The translations under genes were made by a program, and so were the position numbers. Positions 1 through 7,086 of a stretch of DNA of 15,850 nt are shown here, one piece after another (the stretch's first letter is position 1; every line of letters starts with the position of its first letter). This DNA comes from Dehalococcoidia bacterium (GTDB taxonomy: Bacteria; Chloroflexota; Dehalococcoidia; GIF9; UBA5620), in NCBI GenBank assembly GCA_016783225.1, contig JADHWZ010000028.1:1-15850 (forward strand), written 5' to 3'. Under the pieces are notes generated by a model that was given only the letters and a program-made list of their open reading frames with translations, did not search any database and was not told the DNA's origin.

Positions 1-197
1 TCTTGAATTGCATCGACGAGCCACTGGGTTACCTCCTCCGGGCTCTTTCTCGCCGGCCCGAGGTTTACGTCTATGTAGTCAGCTCCAGCCTGAGATTGCG
101 CTGTAGCTAGCTCCTGGATTACCTTCGGCTTTTGATCCTTAACAGCGTCGTTGACTTGCTGGGAAATGATGTGGATGCTCTCACCGATTAGAATCAT
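1..197 (-). CDS. acsE: Methyltetrahydrofolate:corrinoid/iron-sulfur protein methyltransferase (pterin-binding family), N-terminal part
   Basis: Only the first 65 codons are inside the window; the gene continues past position 1. The ATG at 197 is preceded by a strong ribosome-binding site (AGGGAGGT). The protein begins MILIGESIH and continues with QSQAGADYIDVNLGPA (about residues 40-55). This is the first strand and DxNxGPA motif of the pterin-binding TIM barrel shared by AcsE, CdhE-linked methyltransferases, MetH and dihydropteroate synthase. The IGE start and the GADYIDVNLGPA form are those of AcsE-type enzymes, which move the methyl group from methyl-tetrahydrofolate to the corrinoid iron-sulfur protein in the Wood-Ljungdahl pathway. 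A corrinoid-dependent methyltransferase of another pathway cannot be excluded from the N-terminus alone. The gene is transcribed away from the ccm operon and appears to have its own promoter at 253-282. Confidence 0.75.
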   Translation of the reverse strand, partial: MILIGESIHIISQQVNDAVKDQKPKVIQELATAQSQAGADYIDVNLGPARKSPEEVTQWLVDAIQ

Positions 198-252
198 GTG
201 ACCTCCCTCTTGTCCTGATTACCTACAACCAAACCCAGCCAAACCGAAATGC

Positions 253-282
253 ATTGTATCACTTTAGCTGTACGGGCGTCAA
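253..282 (-). promoter_or_regulatory. Putative sigma70-type promoter of acsE
   Basis: On the minus strand, TTGACG (282-277) and TACAAT (258-253) are separated by 18 nt. The start would fall near 246, leaving a leader of about 50 nt before the acsE ATG at 197. The -35 box overlaps the last bases of the broken transposase reading frame. Seen by eye only. Confidence 0.5.
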
Positions 283-675
283 CGGCTAAGCTGGCCACCA
301 AGAATATCTTCTTGGGTATGTTCACCTTCGCTGGCTGGAGTGACCTTAACATCCAGAGGCAACGGGATTTGGCACCGAGAATAAGGTGGACCCTGTAGCC
401 GTAGAACATGTACTCTTTGCTCTCAGTTCCCGGCCTGGCATCAGGGTCGGAGCGCTCCCGGGGCTAATGGCACTTCACCCTACAGGAGCAAGTCTTCCTA
501 GCGAACTAACTTGAGTAGGCTCAGAGATGGGCAAAATCCATGGCGGTCTCACCACCGATGATTACCTTTAAGGCGATGGCCTTGTCAATCAACCGGTGGA
601 GAATCTCATAGAAGATGCCCTCTCCGAGGCGATGACGGAAGTCAGTGAAGGTGCCGTTGGAGGGTGTACGGAAGG
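279..675 (-). pseudogene. Degenerate DDE transposase (IS1182/IS5-like), frameshifted and truncated
   Basis: Three pieces of one transposase lie in different frames in the correct order. Piece 1 (about 675-521) reads PSNGTFTDFRHRLGEGIF, then LHRLIDKAIALKV, and ends at TGA. This is the N-terminal helical domain (DUF772 type, PS-x-x-TF-x-x-FRHRLGE). Piece 2 (about 462-364) reads SDPDARPGTESKEYMFYGYR then VHLILGAKS, which matches the conserved SDP-x-AR-x-G-x-KS...GYKVHL segment of DDE_Tnp_1 transposases. Piece 3 (about 365-279) reads LPLDVKVTPASEGEHTQEDI and stops at TGA; LPL-x-x-KVTPA follows directly in intact family members. At least two frameshifts and stops, and no intact C-terminal catalytic region, mean it cannot be functional. 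No terminal inverted repeats or target duplications were recognised. The family label is from motif memory, not a search. Confidence 0.7.
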
Positions 676-913
676 GAGGAGGCTAAGGGTATTGGCCCAA
701 GTGGGGATAGCAAACGGGTCGCAAAACAGGCGTTCAAGTACTGCAGTTATCTCTACCCCTCTGTTTTCTCTCCTCTCACGCCCTACTCCGGGGCCAAAGC
801 CTTCGTCATAGCTTCTACGAGCCACGCGTTTCGTAGCCGGTTTCCCAGACCATGACGACATTGCATCGGCTGAGCGCCCTTTGTTGGCACCAAAAGCGTC
901 AGTAAGCCGGAAT
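676..913. other. Non-coding stretch between the transposase remnant and ccmD
   Basis: No convincing gene, RNA or terminator is seen in these about 240 bases. Open frames here show no recognisable motif and lack credible start signals. The stretch may contain further decayed transposon sequence, because the remnant's N-terminal region would be expected to lie here, but I could not read it. Confidence 0.4.
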
Positions 914-1063
914 TCAATCCATTTCTCTCTTGTCTACGGCTTCCTGAAGCAAATCGATCTCTCGCTGTAGCCTTCTCTGCTTTCGATGGAGATAGAACAC
1001 ATATCCAAATACAAATGCCCAGATAACAGTGTACGCCGCGAAAAGAAAACTCAAGTTCTGCAT
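914..1063 (-). CDS. ccmD: CcmD, small membrane subunit of the heme-handling CcmABCD complex
   Basis: This is a 49-codon gene. It starts at ATG 1063 with ribosome-binding site GAGAGGTGA overlapping the end of ccmC, and stops at 914-916. The protein starts MQNLSFLFAAYTVIWAFVFG. It has one membrane helix (about residues 5-24), then a strongly basic stretch HRKQRRLQRE and a short amphipathic tail. This is the normal CcmD layout of a single helix followed by a charged cytoplasmic tail. In known systems CcmD helps release heme-loaded CcmE from the CcmAB/CcmC complex. Its position as the last gene after ccmC and its size support the call, since CcmD sequences are too short and variable for motif-based identification. 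There is a 15-nt gap to ccmC. Confidence 0.8.
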   Translation of the reverse strand: MQNLSFLFAAYTVIWAFVFGYVFYLHRKQRRLQREIDLLQEAVDKREMD

Positions 1064-1078
1064 GGATCAATCACCTCT

Positions 1079-1759
1079 CTACTGCCGTTGCGTATGCTTC
1101 AAGCGATTCACTTTTGCCTGTAGGTTCTTTATCGAAGTACTCTGCATGACCATAAGTATGTACAACACGGTGAAGGCGGCAATGCTTACAACTATAGTCA
1201 AGAGCATCGGTGAAGTGATCCCACCTTCAAAGATTAACGCTGGTGGATGCTGTGTTCGCCACAGGTTGACAGCCAGCACAACGATAGGTACATCGACAAA
1301 ACCCACAATCCCTAATACAGCAGCAAACCTGGCACCTTGAGTTTGTTCAGTGGCATAGTTACGTACCAAGAGATAAGCGAGATAAGTCAGCCACAGCACC
1401 AGAGTCGCGGTCAGTCGGGCATCCCAGGTCCACCACGCTCCCCAGATTGACTTAGCCCATATAGTTCCAGTAACTAATACCAGGGTGATAAACACAACCC
1501 CAACCTCTGCCGAAGCATGGGCAAGGGTATCCCACTTCATAGCCCGCTTCCATAGATAGAGGATGCTGAATACAAATACGAGTGAAAATGCCAGCAGGCT
1601 GACCCAGGCTAATGGCACATGGAAGTAGAATATTCGCTGCACCACACCCATATCTCGCTCAGTGGGCACATGCAAGAATATCAAGTAGAGAGCAGCTATC
1701 ATCAGGACTAAGCCCAGTCCGAGCAGGACATTGTCTCTCAGAACACCTTTACCATTCAT
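1079..1759 (-). CDS. ccmC: CcmC, heme-handling membrane protein of cytochrome c maturation
   Basis: The protein has 226 residues and about six membrane helices. The heme-binding tryptophan-rich WWD motif WGAWWTWDAR is at residues 106-115. Conserved histidines flank it at H47 (FYFHVP) and H171 (RTQHPP), matching the two axial heme ligands known for CcmC of System I. CcmC presents heme to the chaperone CcmE at the outer face of the membrane. ATG 1759 is used, with GGAGA upstream. The gene lies 33 nt after ccmB and just before ccmD, in the usual A-B-C-D order. The CcmC/CcmF/CcsA families share the WWD motif; the length and the position between ccmB and ccmD identify this one as CcmC. Confidence 0.93.
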   Translation of the reverse strand: MNGKGVLRDNVLLGLGLVLMIAALYLIFLHVPTERDMGVVQRIFYFHVPLAWVSLLAFSLVFVFSILYLWKRAMKWDTLAHASAEVGVVFITLVLVTGTIWAKSIWGAWWTWDARLTATLVLWLTYLAYLLVRNYATEQTQGARFAAVLGIVGFVDVPIVVLAVNLWRTQHPPALIFEGGITSPMLLTIVVSIAAFTVLYILMVMQSTSIKNLQAKVNRLKHTQRQ

Positions 1760-1792
1760 AGATAGGTCTCCTCTCCATCCAGAAGCATTTGG

Positions 1793-2467
1793 CTATTCCT
1801 CAATAACGAACTCGAAAACCAGTGCCGAAACCACCAGATAGATGATATCGAAGGCTACCATTATCTGGAACCATATTGCCATATCTCCCCATGGTCTGCC
1901 CTGAAGCACCAATGCGGTAGTCTTTACTCCAGCGATAATCACGGGTACAACTACTGGCAAGAAGACCATGGGAAGCAAAATATCCCGCGCCCTTGTATTC
2001 ATGGCCAGCGCGGAAAACAGTGTCCCCACTGCAGCAAAACCCAAGGTTGCCAGCACAATGATAAGAGCCAATTCCGGAACAAAAATGGGCAAGCCGAAAA
2101 GGACAAGGAATATTGGCGTTACGATAGCCTCGACAACCAACATAAAAGTGAACCCTCCAGCTAGCTTGCCCAAATAGACAACCACACGATCCACAGGACA
2201 TAGCATCAGTCCCTCAAAACACGCATTCTCCTTCTCCGCAGCAAACCCACGGTTCAGGCCAAGCAGTCCGGCAAAGGTGAAGCACACCCACAACATGCCA
2301 GGGGCTACCAGCTCTATCATACCCGTGTCGGGCTCAAACGCGAAACTGAAGCAGACCAGTACCAGCAACGCGAATACAAATACAGAAGTAATAACTTCTT
2401 TGGTTCTAAGTTCCGAAACGACATCTTTCCACAATATGGCGACGACCTTGGACAATAGCCCCTTCAT
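1793..2467 (-). CDS. ccmB: CcmB, permease subunit of the CcmAB ABC transporter
   Basis: The protein has 224 residues and about six hydrophobic helices. It begins MKGLLSKVVAILWKDVVSEL, and the KD..SELR start followed by a long hydrophobic segment is typical of CcmB. An internal GLNRGFAAEKENACFEGLML segment (about residues 69-88) matches the conserved cytoplasmic loop of the family (..R.F..E.....GL.L.P). With CcmA it forms the ABC transporter whose ATP hydrolysis releases holo-CcmE from CcmC. Its ATG overlaps the ccmA stop codon by four bases (ATGA at 2464-2467), so the two are translationally coupled. It ends 33 nt before ccmC. Confidence 0.9.
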   Translation of the reverse strand: MKGLLSKVVAILWKDVVSELRTKEVITSVFVFALLVLVCFSFAFEPDTGMIELVAPGMLWVCFTFAGLLGLNRGFAAEKENACFEGLMLCPVDRVVVYLGKLAGGFTFMLVVEAIVTPIFLVLFGLPIFVPELALIIVLATLGFAAVGTLFSALAMNTRARDILLPMVFLPVVVPVIIAGVKTTALVLQGRPWGDMAIWFQIMVAFDIIYLVVSALVFEFVIEE

Positions 2468-3201
2468 TCGCTGCTCCCCGTATAGTGATCGTAAATCTCC
2501 CGGAGACTCTCCGCTTGTGTCTCATCTGCCAACGCCTGATACACAAGCCTGCCCCTGTTCAGAATCGCAACTTCATCAGCCAGTGCAAGACCTTGCTCCA
2601 GATTATGGGTAGTCATCACCACTGTCCGTTCCGTATGGTTCACCGTATCAAGCACATCCCTCATCATGGCAACGGCATGCGGGTCAAGGCCAACCTCAGG
2701 CTCATCGAGAAGCATTATGGAAGGATTGTGAATGACAGCACGTGCGATCGAGGCCCGCTGCTGCAAGCCCCGCGACAGCGTACCCACCCGATCATGAAGA
2801 CGGGACTCAACTTGTACCTGGAGTACTACCTCTCTTACGCGGTGCTCCAAATCTGGAACGTCGTACATTTGCCCATAGAACCTAAGGTTCTCGTACAGGG
2901 TAAGATCACTGTAAAGGAAAGTCCCGTGACCCACCACGCCAATCTTCCGCCTGACTTGTACAGGGTCATAGCCAACGTCTATACCATCTAGTCGTATACT
3001 ACCCGCAGATGGCTTCGAAATTGTAGCCAGTAACTTGACCAAGGTTGTCTTCCCGGCTCCATTGGGGCCGAGGATAACCAGTCGCCCACCTTTCTTCACC
3101 CTTAGGTCGACACCCCTTAAGGCGTGATAATCTCCGAATAGCTTCGTCAAATCCTGAACCTCGATAGCCCAGGTGAAAGACGAACCAGCTCTATCATCCA
3201 T
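2464..3201 (-). CDS. ccmA: CcmA, ATPase subunit of the CcmAB ABC transporter
   Basis: From ATG 3201 the protein has 245 residues, a normal size. It carries Walker A GPNGAGKTT (45-53), the ABC signature LSRGLQQRASIARA (142-155), Walker B IMLLDEPEVGLDP (162-174) and the H-loop histidine in MTTHN (196-200). The frame stays open to a TTG at 3282, adding 27 residues that look unrelated (MEVSAGRCACG...) and lack a ribosome-binding site. I therefore prefer the ATG, although its own upstream signal (GGGAAAG) is weak. CcmA hydrolyses ATP on the cytoplasmic side. The stop overlaps the ccmB start by four bases. Position next to ccmB separates it from other ABC ATPases. Confidence 0.9.
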   Translation of the reverse strand: MDDRAGSSFTWAIEVQDLTKLFGDYHALRGVDLRVKKGGRLVILGPNGAGKTTLVKLLATISKPSAGSIRLDGIDVGYDPVQVRRKIGVVGHGTFLYSDLTLYENLRFYGQMYDVPDLEHRVREVVLQVQVESRLHDRVGTLSRGLQQRASIARAVIHNPSIMLLDEPEVGLDPHAVAMMRDVLDTVNHTERTVVMTTHNLEQGLALADEVAILNRGRLVYQALADETQAESLREIYDHYTGSSE

Positions 3202-3343
3202 TGTTGTCGCTGCTTTCCCGTGAAGCTCTATCGTATACGTATCTACTGTTCCGCAGGCGCATCTCCCAGCAGATACCTCCAACAGCCCAACTCAATTCAA
3301 AATAGCTGCCCAACTGGACTGGCCCCTGACGCAATCCCTATTC
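3202..3343. other. Gap inside the ccm operon
   Basis: About 140 bases separate the stop of the secreted protein gene (3344) from the preferred ccmA start (3201), an unusually wide gap for this operon. Part of it could encode an N-terminal extension of CcmA from a TTG at 3282. No clear promoter or terminator hairpin was seen. Confidence 0.35.
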
Positions 3344-4360
3344 TCAGTCGTCCGCGTCCCCGTCGCTGCCTGCTTCTCCCGAAATCGCGGTACCTAGTTT
3401 CTTCTTTGCCACCCATGCTCCAACGCCCAGAATCAACGATGCCCCTATGACCCAGACCACCGGTGAGGCTATGCCTCGGGCTCGAGGCGAAGTACAAAGA
3501 CAAACATCCACAGTGGCACCACGAGGCAGGTTCTCCCCACTGAGGTGTATGAATCGCTCTCCAGTAGTCGTGTCCACAGGCTCTGCCGGCCTTAGCTGGG
3601 TGCTGGCAACTTCGACTTCGCCACCTTCGACCATTACTTCAATTCTATCTGTCGGGTAGTCGACCCGCAAATTGAGGGTGAAATCTGTAGTATCTCCCTT
3701 GGCCAGCCTATAGGAGTAGGCCAGATCTCTCTCACCCGGCGGGAAAGGCAAGGTATCAGCCACCCCGTTACCCAATGGAACCAGGTAGCCCTCTGCCAGC
3801 TCGGAGGGAACGTGAAAATCACTCGCGCCCTCCGGCAAGGTAAACACCAGCACCGACTGCTGCCCCTCAGCGGCGGTGCCGTGTGGGCTTACACATGTCC
3901 GATCGCCATCGTTCGCCAGCAGGAGTATCTCGGTTACCGAGATGCTCTCCGCCGCAACGTCTATGATCACATGGGCCAGTTTGACCCTTACCGCCTCGTC
4001 GCTGGTAGTCGTATCCCAGACGAACATCTTCACAGGTACCTTCGTTACACCAGGCTCGAAAACAACCGGATAGTAGTAGTCAATACCCTCGTGGTGAACC
4101 AAGACCATGTATTGGCTAGCTGTGGCAAGGCCGGCAAACTGGAAGCGGCCCTGCCCATCAGTTTTGGTGGTTAATGCTTCTCCCCCCATTTCGTCGGTGG
4201 ACGAAAGCAAGGTAACATCAACCTCAGCCAGACCGCGACCGTTTTCAGTTTGAAGAATCAGTTGTCCGTCAATCACACCGGCAGCTGACTCTTCGGCCAC
4301 AGCCATCCCCGGCCAACCAAGGATAAGGAATACGGCTAACACCGCAAGTAGCAGTCGCAC
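3344..4360 (-). CDS. Unrecognised secreted, membrane-anchored protein with a carboxypeptidase-regulatory-like domain, inside the ccm operon
   Basis: The protein has 338 residues from a GTG at 4360. The ribosome-binding site GGGGTGA lies at the end of ccmF, whose stop is only 3 nt away. A signal peptide (about 1-22, ending GMAVA) is followed by a beta-rich domain (about 28-115). That domain contains TKTDGQGRFQFAGL and looks like the carboxypeptidase regulatory-like/CNA-B fold. A second beta-rich region runs to about 285. One membrane helix (about 297-317) precedes an Ala-Lys-Lys-Lys stop-transfer and an acidic tail, so most of the protein lies outside the membrane. Only three cysteines are present: C156, and the pair C287-x-C289 just before the membrane helix. 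It sits between ccmF and ccmA and is closely spaced with ccmF, so a role in cytochrome maturation is likely, but no specific function is known to me. Confidence 0.8.
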   Translation of the reverse strand: MRLLLAVLAVFLILGWPGMAVAEESAAGVIDGQLILQTENGRGLAEVDVTLLSSTDEMGGEALTTKTDGQGRFQFAGLATASQYMVLVHHEGIDYYYPVVFEPGVTKVPVKMFVWDTTTSDEAVRVKLAHVIIDVAAESISVTEILLLANDGDRTCVSPHGTAAEGQQSVLVFTLPEGASDFHVPSELAEGYLVPLGNGVADTLPFPPGERDLAYSYRLAKGDTTDFTLNLRVDYPTDRIEVMVEGGEVEVASTQLRPAEPVDTTTGERFIHLSGENLPRGATVDVCLCTSPRARGIASPVVWVIGASLILGVGAWVAKKKLGTAISGEAGSDGDADD

Positions 4361-4363
4361 GAT

Positions 4364-6325
4364 TCACCCCATAGCTCCGGGCAATTGTCTAACTGGCTGC
4401 AAGAAGGATAGAAGTCCACCCACCAGCAGAAACCCTCCGCCAATCCATATCCAAACAATAAGCGGATTCACCATAGCCCTAAGAGTGGCCAGCTGGTCCT
4501 TCGGGTCATAGCTAGTCCAGACCAGAGAAACGAGTAAGTCATCCACAGGTGTGGTCCGAACAGCGACTTCCGCGAAGGACTGCTTTTGGTTGAACCAGTA
4601 GTTGTACTCGGGATACATGGTCTTCAGCAACCTGCCATTTCTGGTTACCGGGATGTGAGCAATGGCGCTCACCTTCGCCGTATCTTGCTTCAGTACTAGC
4701 TCATTGTAGGTCAAGTCATATTCGCCAACGCTCATCGACTGGCCAACGTCCAGCGTGGCTGTCTTCTCAATACCATAGAAGGAGGAGCCAATAATACCAG
4801 CAGCAATAAGGATAATTCCGATGTGGACAACGAATCCGCCATACCGTGCAGGCTTATTCCGGACCAGCGAGGCGAACGCCCGAACCCAATTCCCTCCCTT
4901 GCTACGATACCCAGCTTTGATGCTTCGAAACCATTCTGTCAGAATAGTAAGAAGCGGGAAGCCGCACACCAGTACCCCAGCTGCATACCAGTTCGCACGG
5001 GTAAGAACCAGGACCGCTGCGGCTATGGCAAGGCTGACGAGGAACGGATATAAGAGGTTGCGTTTCATGGAACTCCAGGATGACCTACTCCAGCCAAGTG
5101 AAGGACACACTCCCATGAAAAATACCAGCGCCAGCATAATCGGCCCGGCCGCCCGGTCAAAGAAGGTGCGGTCGACAGCCACCCTGACGCCCCCTAGCAA
5201 CTCAATTAGCCGCGGGAGCACCGTTCCGCTACAGATGGCAAACACCAGAACCACCAGCATGATGTTAGTAATCAGAAAGGCTACCTCTGTAGAGACCACG
5301 GACGAAGGCCTCTGTTCTTTGTCGAAGCCTCTTTGACGAAAACAGAGGAAACATACGGAGCCTACCAGCGTGGCCAAGATAGCAGCCAGAATGTAAGGCG
5401 GGAAATTCGAACCGTAAAAGCCATGCAGCGGAGATTCAACACCACCGTGTGTAATGAAGGGAATGAGCAGAGTGAACGCAAAAGTGAATATGGCGAGAAC
5501 CGGGCTCCACGTTTGCAGATAGTTCCTATGTCTTTGCAGAGAAATCGAGTGCAGAAAGGCGGTTACCAGTAACCAAGGCATTAGTCCGGCGTTCTCTACA
5601 GGATCCCAGGCCCAATAGCCTCCCCAGCCCAACTCGTTGTAGGACCACCACATTCCAATCAGGTTGCCGAGACCCAGCGTGCACCATGCAAAGAGCGCCC
5701 ACCGTCTGACCCATCTGATCCACTCATTACCGGGAGTTCGCGTTATGAGTGCCGCCATCACCAGGGAGAATACCACAGAAACAGCAGCAAAAGAGATATA
5801 CAGCATAGGCGGATGTACCAGCATGGCAACATTTTGCAGTAGCGGATTCAATCCGAAACCATCTGTGGGTGGAACTGGATTCTCTTCAAACAAGTTCGCC
5901 CCTAGTGTAACCAGGGCCAAGAAAAACGCCTGGGTGATTGTCAGGATGGAAAGCGCATGAGGTAGAATTCGCGTACTGTACCCGTGCTTACGGACAGCCA
6001 GCCCAGCAGTAAACAGTGAAATCAGCCATCCCCAGAGCAGCATAGACCCGGCTTTGTCCGCGTACAGAGCGCTCACTGTATAGGCTACAGGCAGGTCCCT
6101 ACTGACATGTTCGCTTACAATGGTGAAGCTGAAATCCTTGGTGACAAAGACGAATACAAGGCCTGCTAGTGCCAGAGTGTACAGGGCAGCGGTAGCGATG
6201 ACGGAATTTCGAGCAACTGTGGCGAAGCGGCGGCAATCTCGCCTGGTGCTAACTAACCAAGCCACTGCAGAGAAGACCGCCGCCAGGAGTGCCAGTATTA
6301 GGGCAGCACGCCCTATTTCTGCCAT
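4364..6325 (-). CDS. ccmF: CcmF, heme lyase component of cytochrome c maturation
   Basis: From ATG 6325 the protein has 653 residues, the normal CcmF size. A TTG two codons upstream is the only longer option. About 14-15 membrane helices are visible. The periplasmic heme-binding WWD motif WWSYNELGWGGYWAWD starts near residue 226. Conserved histidines include H171 in LVHPP and one in FITHGG. CcmF takes heme from CcmE and joins it to the apocytochrome CxxCH motifs, normally with CcmH. The C-terminal region (about 480-650) contains a large outside loop and the final helix pair expected for the family. The start codon overlaps the ccmE end region (stop at 6335), and the gene ends 3 nt before the next. 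The related NrfE/CcsA proteins are less likely, given full ccmABCDE context. Confidence 0.93.
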   Translation of the reverse strand: MAEIGRAALILALLAAVFSAVAWLVSTRRDCRRFATVARNSVIATAALYTLALAGLVFVFVTKDFSFTIVSEHVSRDLPVAYTVSALYADKAGSMLLWGWLISLFTAGLAVRKHGYSTRILPHALSILTITQAFFLALVTLGANLFEENPVPPTDGFGLNPLLQNVAMLVHPPMLYISFAAVSVVFSLVMAALITRTPGNEWIRWVRRWALFAWCTLGLGNLIGMWWSYNELGWGGYWAWDPVENAGLMPWLLVTAFLHSISLQRHRNYLQTWSPVLAIFTFAFTLLIPFITHGGVESPLHGFYGSNFPPYILAAILATLVGSVCFLCFRQRGFDKEQRPSSVVSTEVAFLITNIMLVVLVFAICSGTVLPRLIELLGGVRVAVDRTFFDRAAGPIMLALVFFMGVCPSLGWSRSSWSSMKRNLLYPFLVSLAIAAAVLVLTRANWYAAGVLVCGFPLLTILTEWFRSIKAGYRSKGGNWVRAFASLVRNKPARYGGFVVHIGIILIAAGIIGSSFYGIEKTATLDVGQSMSVGEYDLTYNELVLKQDTAKVSAIAHIPVTRNGRLLKTMYPEYNYWFNQKQSFAEVAVRTTPVDDLLVSLVWTSYDPKDQLATLRAMVNPLIVWIWIGGGFLLVGGLLSFLQPVRQLPGAMG

Positions 6326-6334
6326 GTACAAGAA

Positions 6335-6733
6335 TCACTCTTTCGGCTCGTATTTGGAGGGGCACTTCATTAGTATCTGAGTCGCTCGAAATATCCTGCC
6401 AGGAAGATATCTACCATCCACCAAGACATTGGCGTCTGCCTTCAAACCATCAGGCTTAGCACCGTCATAGACAACCGGTAGGGTGGCATCACTTCCAACG
6501 ATGGTAAATCTCAGCTCGAGCTCCTCGGCATTCCAGTCAACCGAGCCATCAAGAACCTGGCCCGCCACCCGAACGCGTGTATCATGAACCTCCGAGCCCT
6601 TGTCAACGAGTTCGTCAACGGTTAGATAGTAGGAGACCGAACTGTCAAGACTCAGGTAAAGCAGATAACCCACTGCCAGAACCAGCAGTATCCCTCCAAC
6701 GACGAACCTGATTCTGACAGTTCTACTCTTCAT
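6335..6733 (-). CDS. ccmE: CcmE, heme chaperone, Cys-x-x-x-Tyr variant
   Basis: From ATG 6733 the protein has 132 residues; GTG codons 4 codons or fewer upstream are possible but less likely. One N-terminal membrane anchor (about 9-28) follows a basic start (MKSRTVRIR). A beta-barrel (OB-fold) domain follows, with YLTVDEL (36-42), RVRVAGQVLDGSV (53-65) and the YDG..PD.LK segment (89-98). These match CcmE. In ordinary CcmE the heme is bound covalently by the His of HxxxY near the C-terminus. Here that site reads CPSKY (C124, Y128), so cysteine replaces the histidine. CxxxY CcmE is known from 'System I*' maturation systems, which also lack CcmG/CcmH, as this operon does. It is the first gene of the operon. 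Confidence 0.9.
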   Translation of the reverse strand: MKSRTVRIRFVVGGILLVLAVGYLLYLSLDSSVSYYLTVDELVDKGSEVHDTRVRVAGQVLDGSVDWNAEELELRFTIVGSDATLPVVYDGAKPDGLKADANVLVDGRYLPGRIFRATQILMKCPSKYEPKE

Positions 6734-6759
6734 TATCCCGCACACAATCGGTTACGTTA

Positions 6760-6789
6760 AGTCTACCTTGAAATAGAGTGCTGGGTCAA
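6760..6789 (-). promoter_or_regulatory. Possible promoter of the ccm operon
   Basis: On the minus strand, TTGACC (6789-6784) and TAGACT (6765-6760) are spaced by 18 nt, and the start would be about 20 nt before the ccmE ATG at 6733. The -10 box is a poor match, so this is tentative. Confidence 0.3.
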
Positions 6790-7016
6790 AGAGAGGAGTC
6801 TGGTTCTGTAGCAGGCCAGGCGCGCCAAAGTAGTCACATCCCAGGGCAACACCCAGCCACATCGCCTCCGGTCCGGACTGAGGGGCAGGACTTCCAAGTG
6901 GGACGCAAGAGGTCAGCTTAGCCCCCACTTGGACCTCAGCGCAGGCCCGCACAAGCAAGGGAACTATGAGGGTCGCCATCCTAGAAGAACATCATCCAAT
7001 TTCAAGTGGGGATGAT
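6790..7016. other. Divergent intergenic region between ccmE and the ArsR regulator
   Basis: No gene is supported here. A 75-codon minus-strand frame (6979-6752) exists but has no usable ribosome-binding site and would cover the ccm promoter. Two copies of CCCACTTG in opposite orientations lie at about 6926-6933 (plus strand) and 7003-7010 (minus strand), with another at about 7523-7530. Confidence 0.35.
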
Positions 7017-7046
7017 TTGAAAAAAGGAAGCAGCTTAGTGTACAAT
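7017..7046 (+). promoter_or_regulatory. Putative sigma70-type promoter of the ArsR-family regulator
   Basis: TTGAAA (7017-7022) and TACAAT (7041-7046) are separated by 18 nt. A start near 7053 would fall in the middle of the palindrome at 7047-7060 and leave a leader of about 35 nt before ATG 7087. Confidence 0.55.
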
Positions 7047-7060
7047 TCTCCGTTCGGAGA
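7047..7060. promoter_or_regulatory. Perfect palindrome at the expected transcription start, candidate ArsR operator
   Basis: TCTCCG-TT-CGGAGA is a perfect 6-2-6 inverted repeat directly after the -10 box. Binding here would block transcription, as expected for an autoregulating ArsR repressor. It differs from the classical arsenic operator half-sites, so the link to the adjacent regulator is inference. A short RNA hairpin with a 2-nt loop is unlikely. Confidence 0.45.
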
Positions 7061-7086
7061 CGCATATTTTGGATACAGGGCATAAC

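Noticed and set aside
3202..3282. 27-residue N-terminal extension of CcmA from a TTG at 3282
   Set aside because: No ribosome-binding site and the extension is unlike the ATPase family; an ATG at 3201 gives a normal length.
6752..6979. 75-codon minus-strand open frame between ccmE and the ArsR gene
   Set aside because: No spaced ribosome-binding site before its ATG, no recognised motif, and it overlaps the likely ccm promoter.
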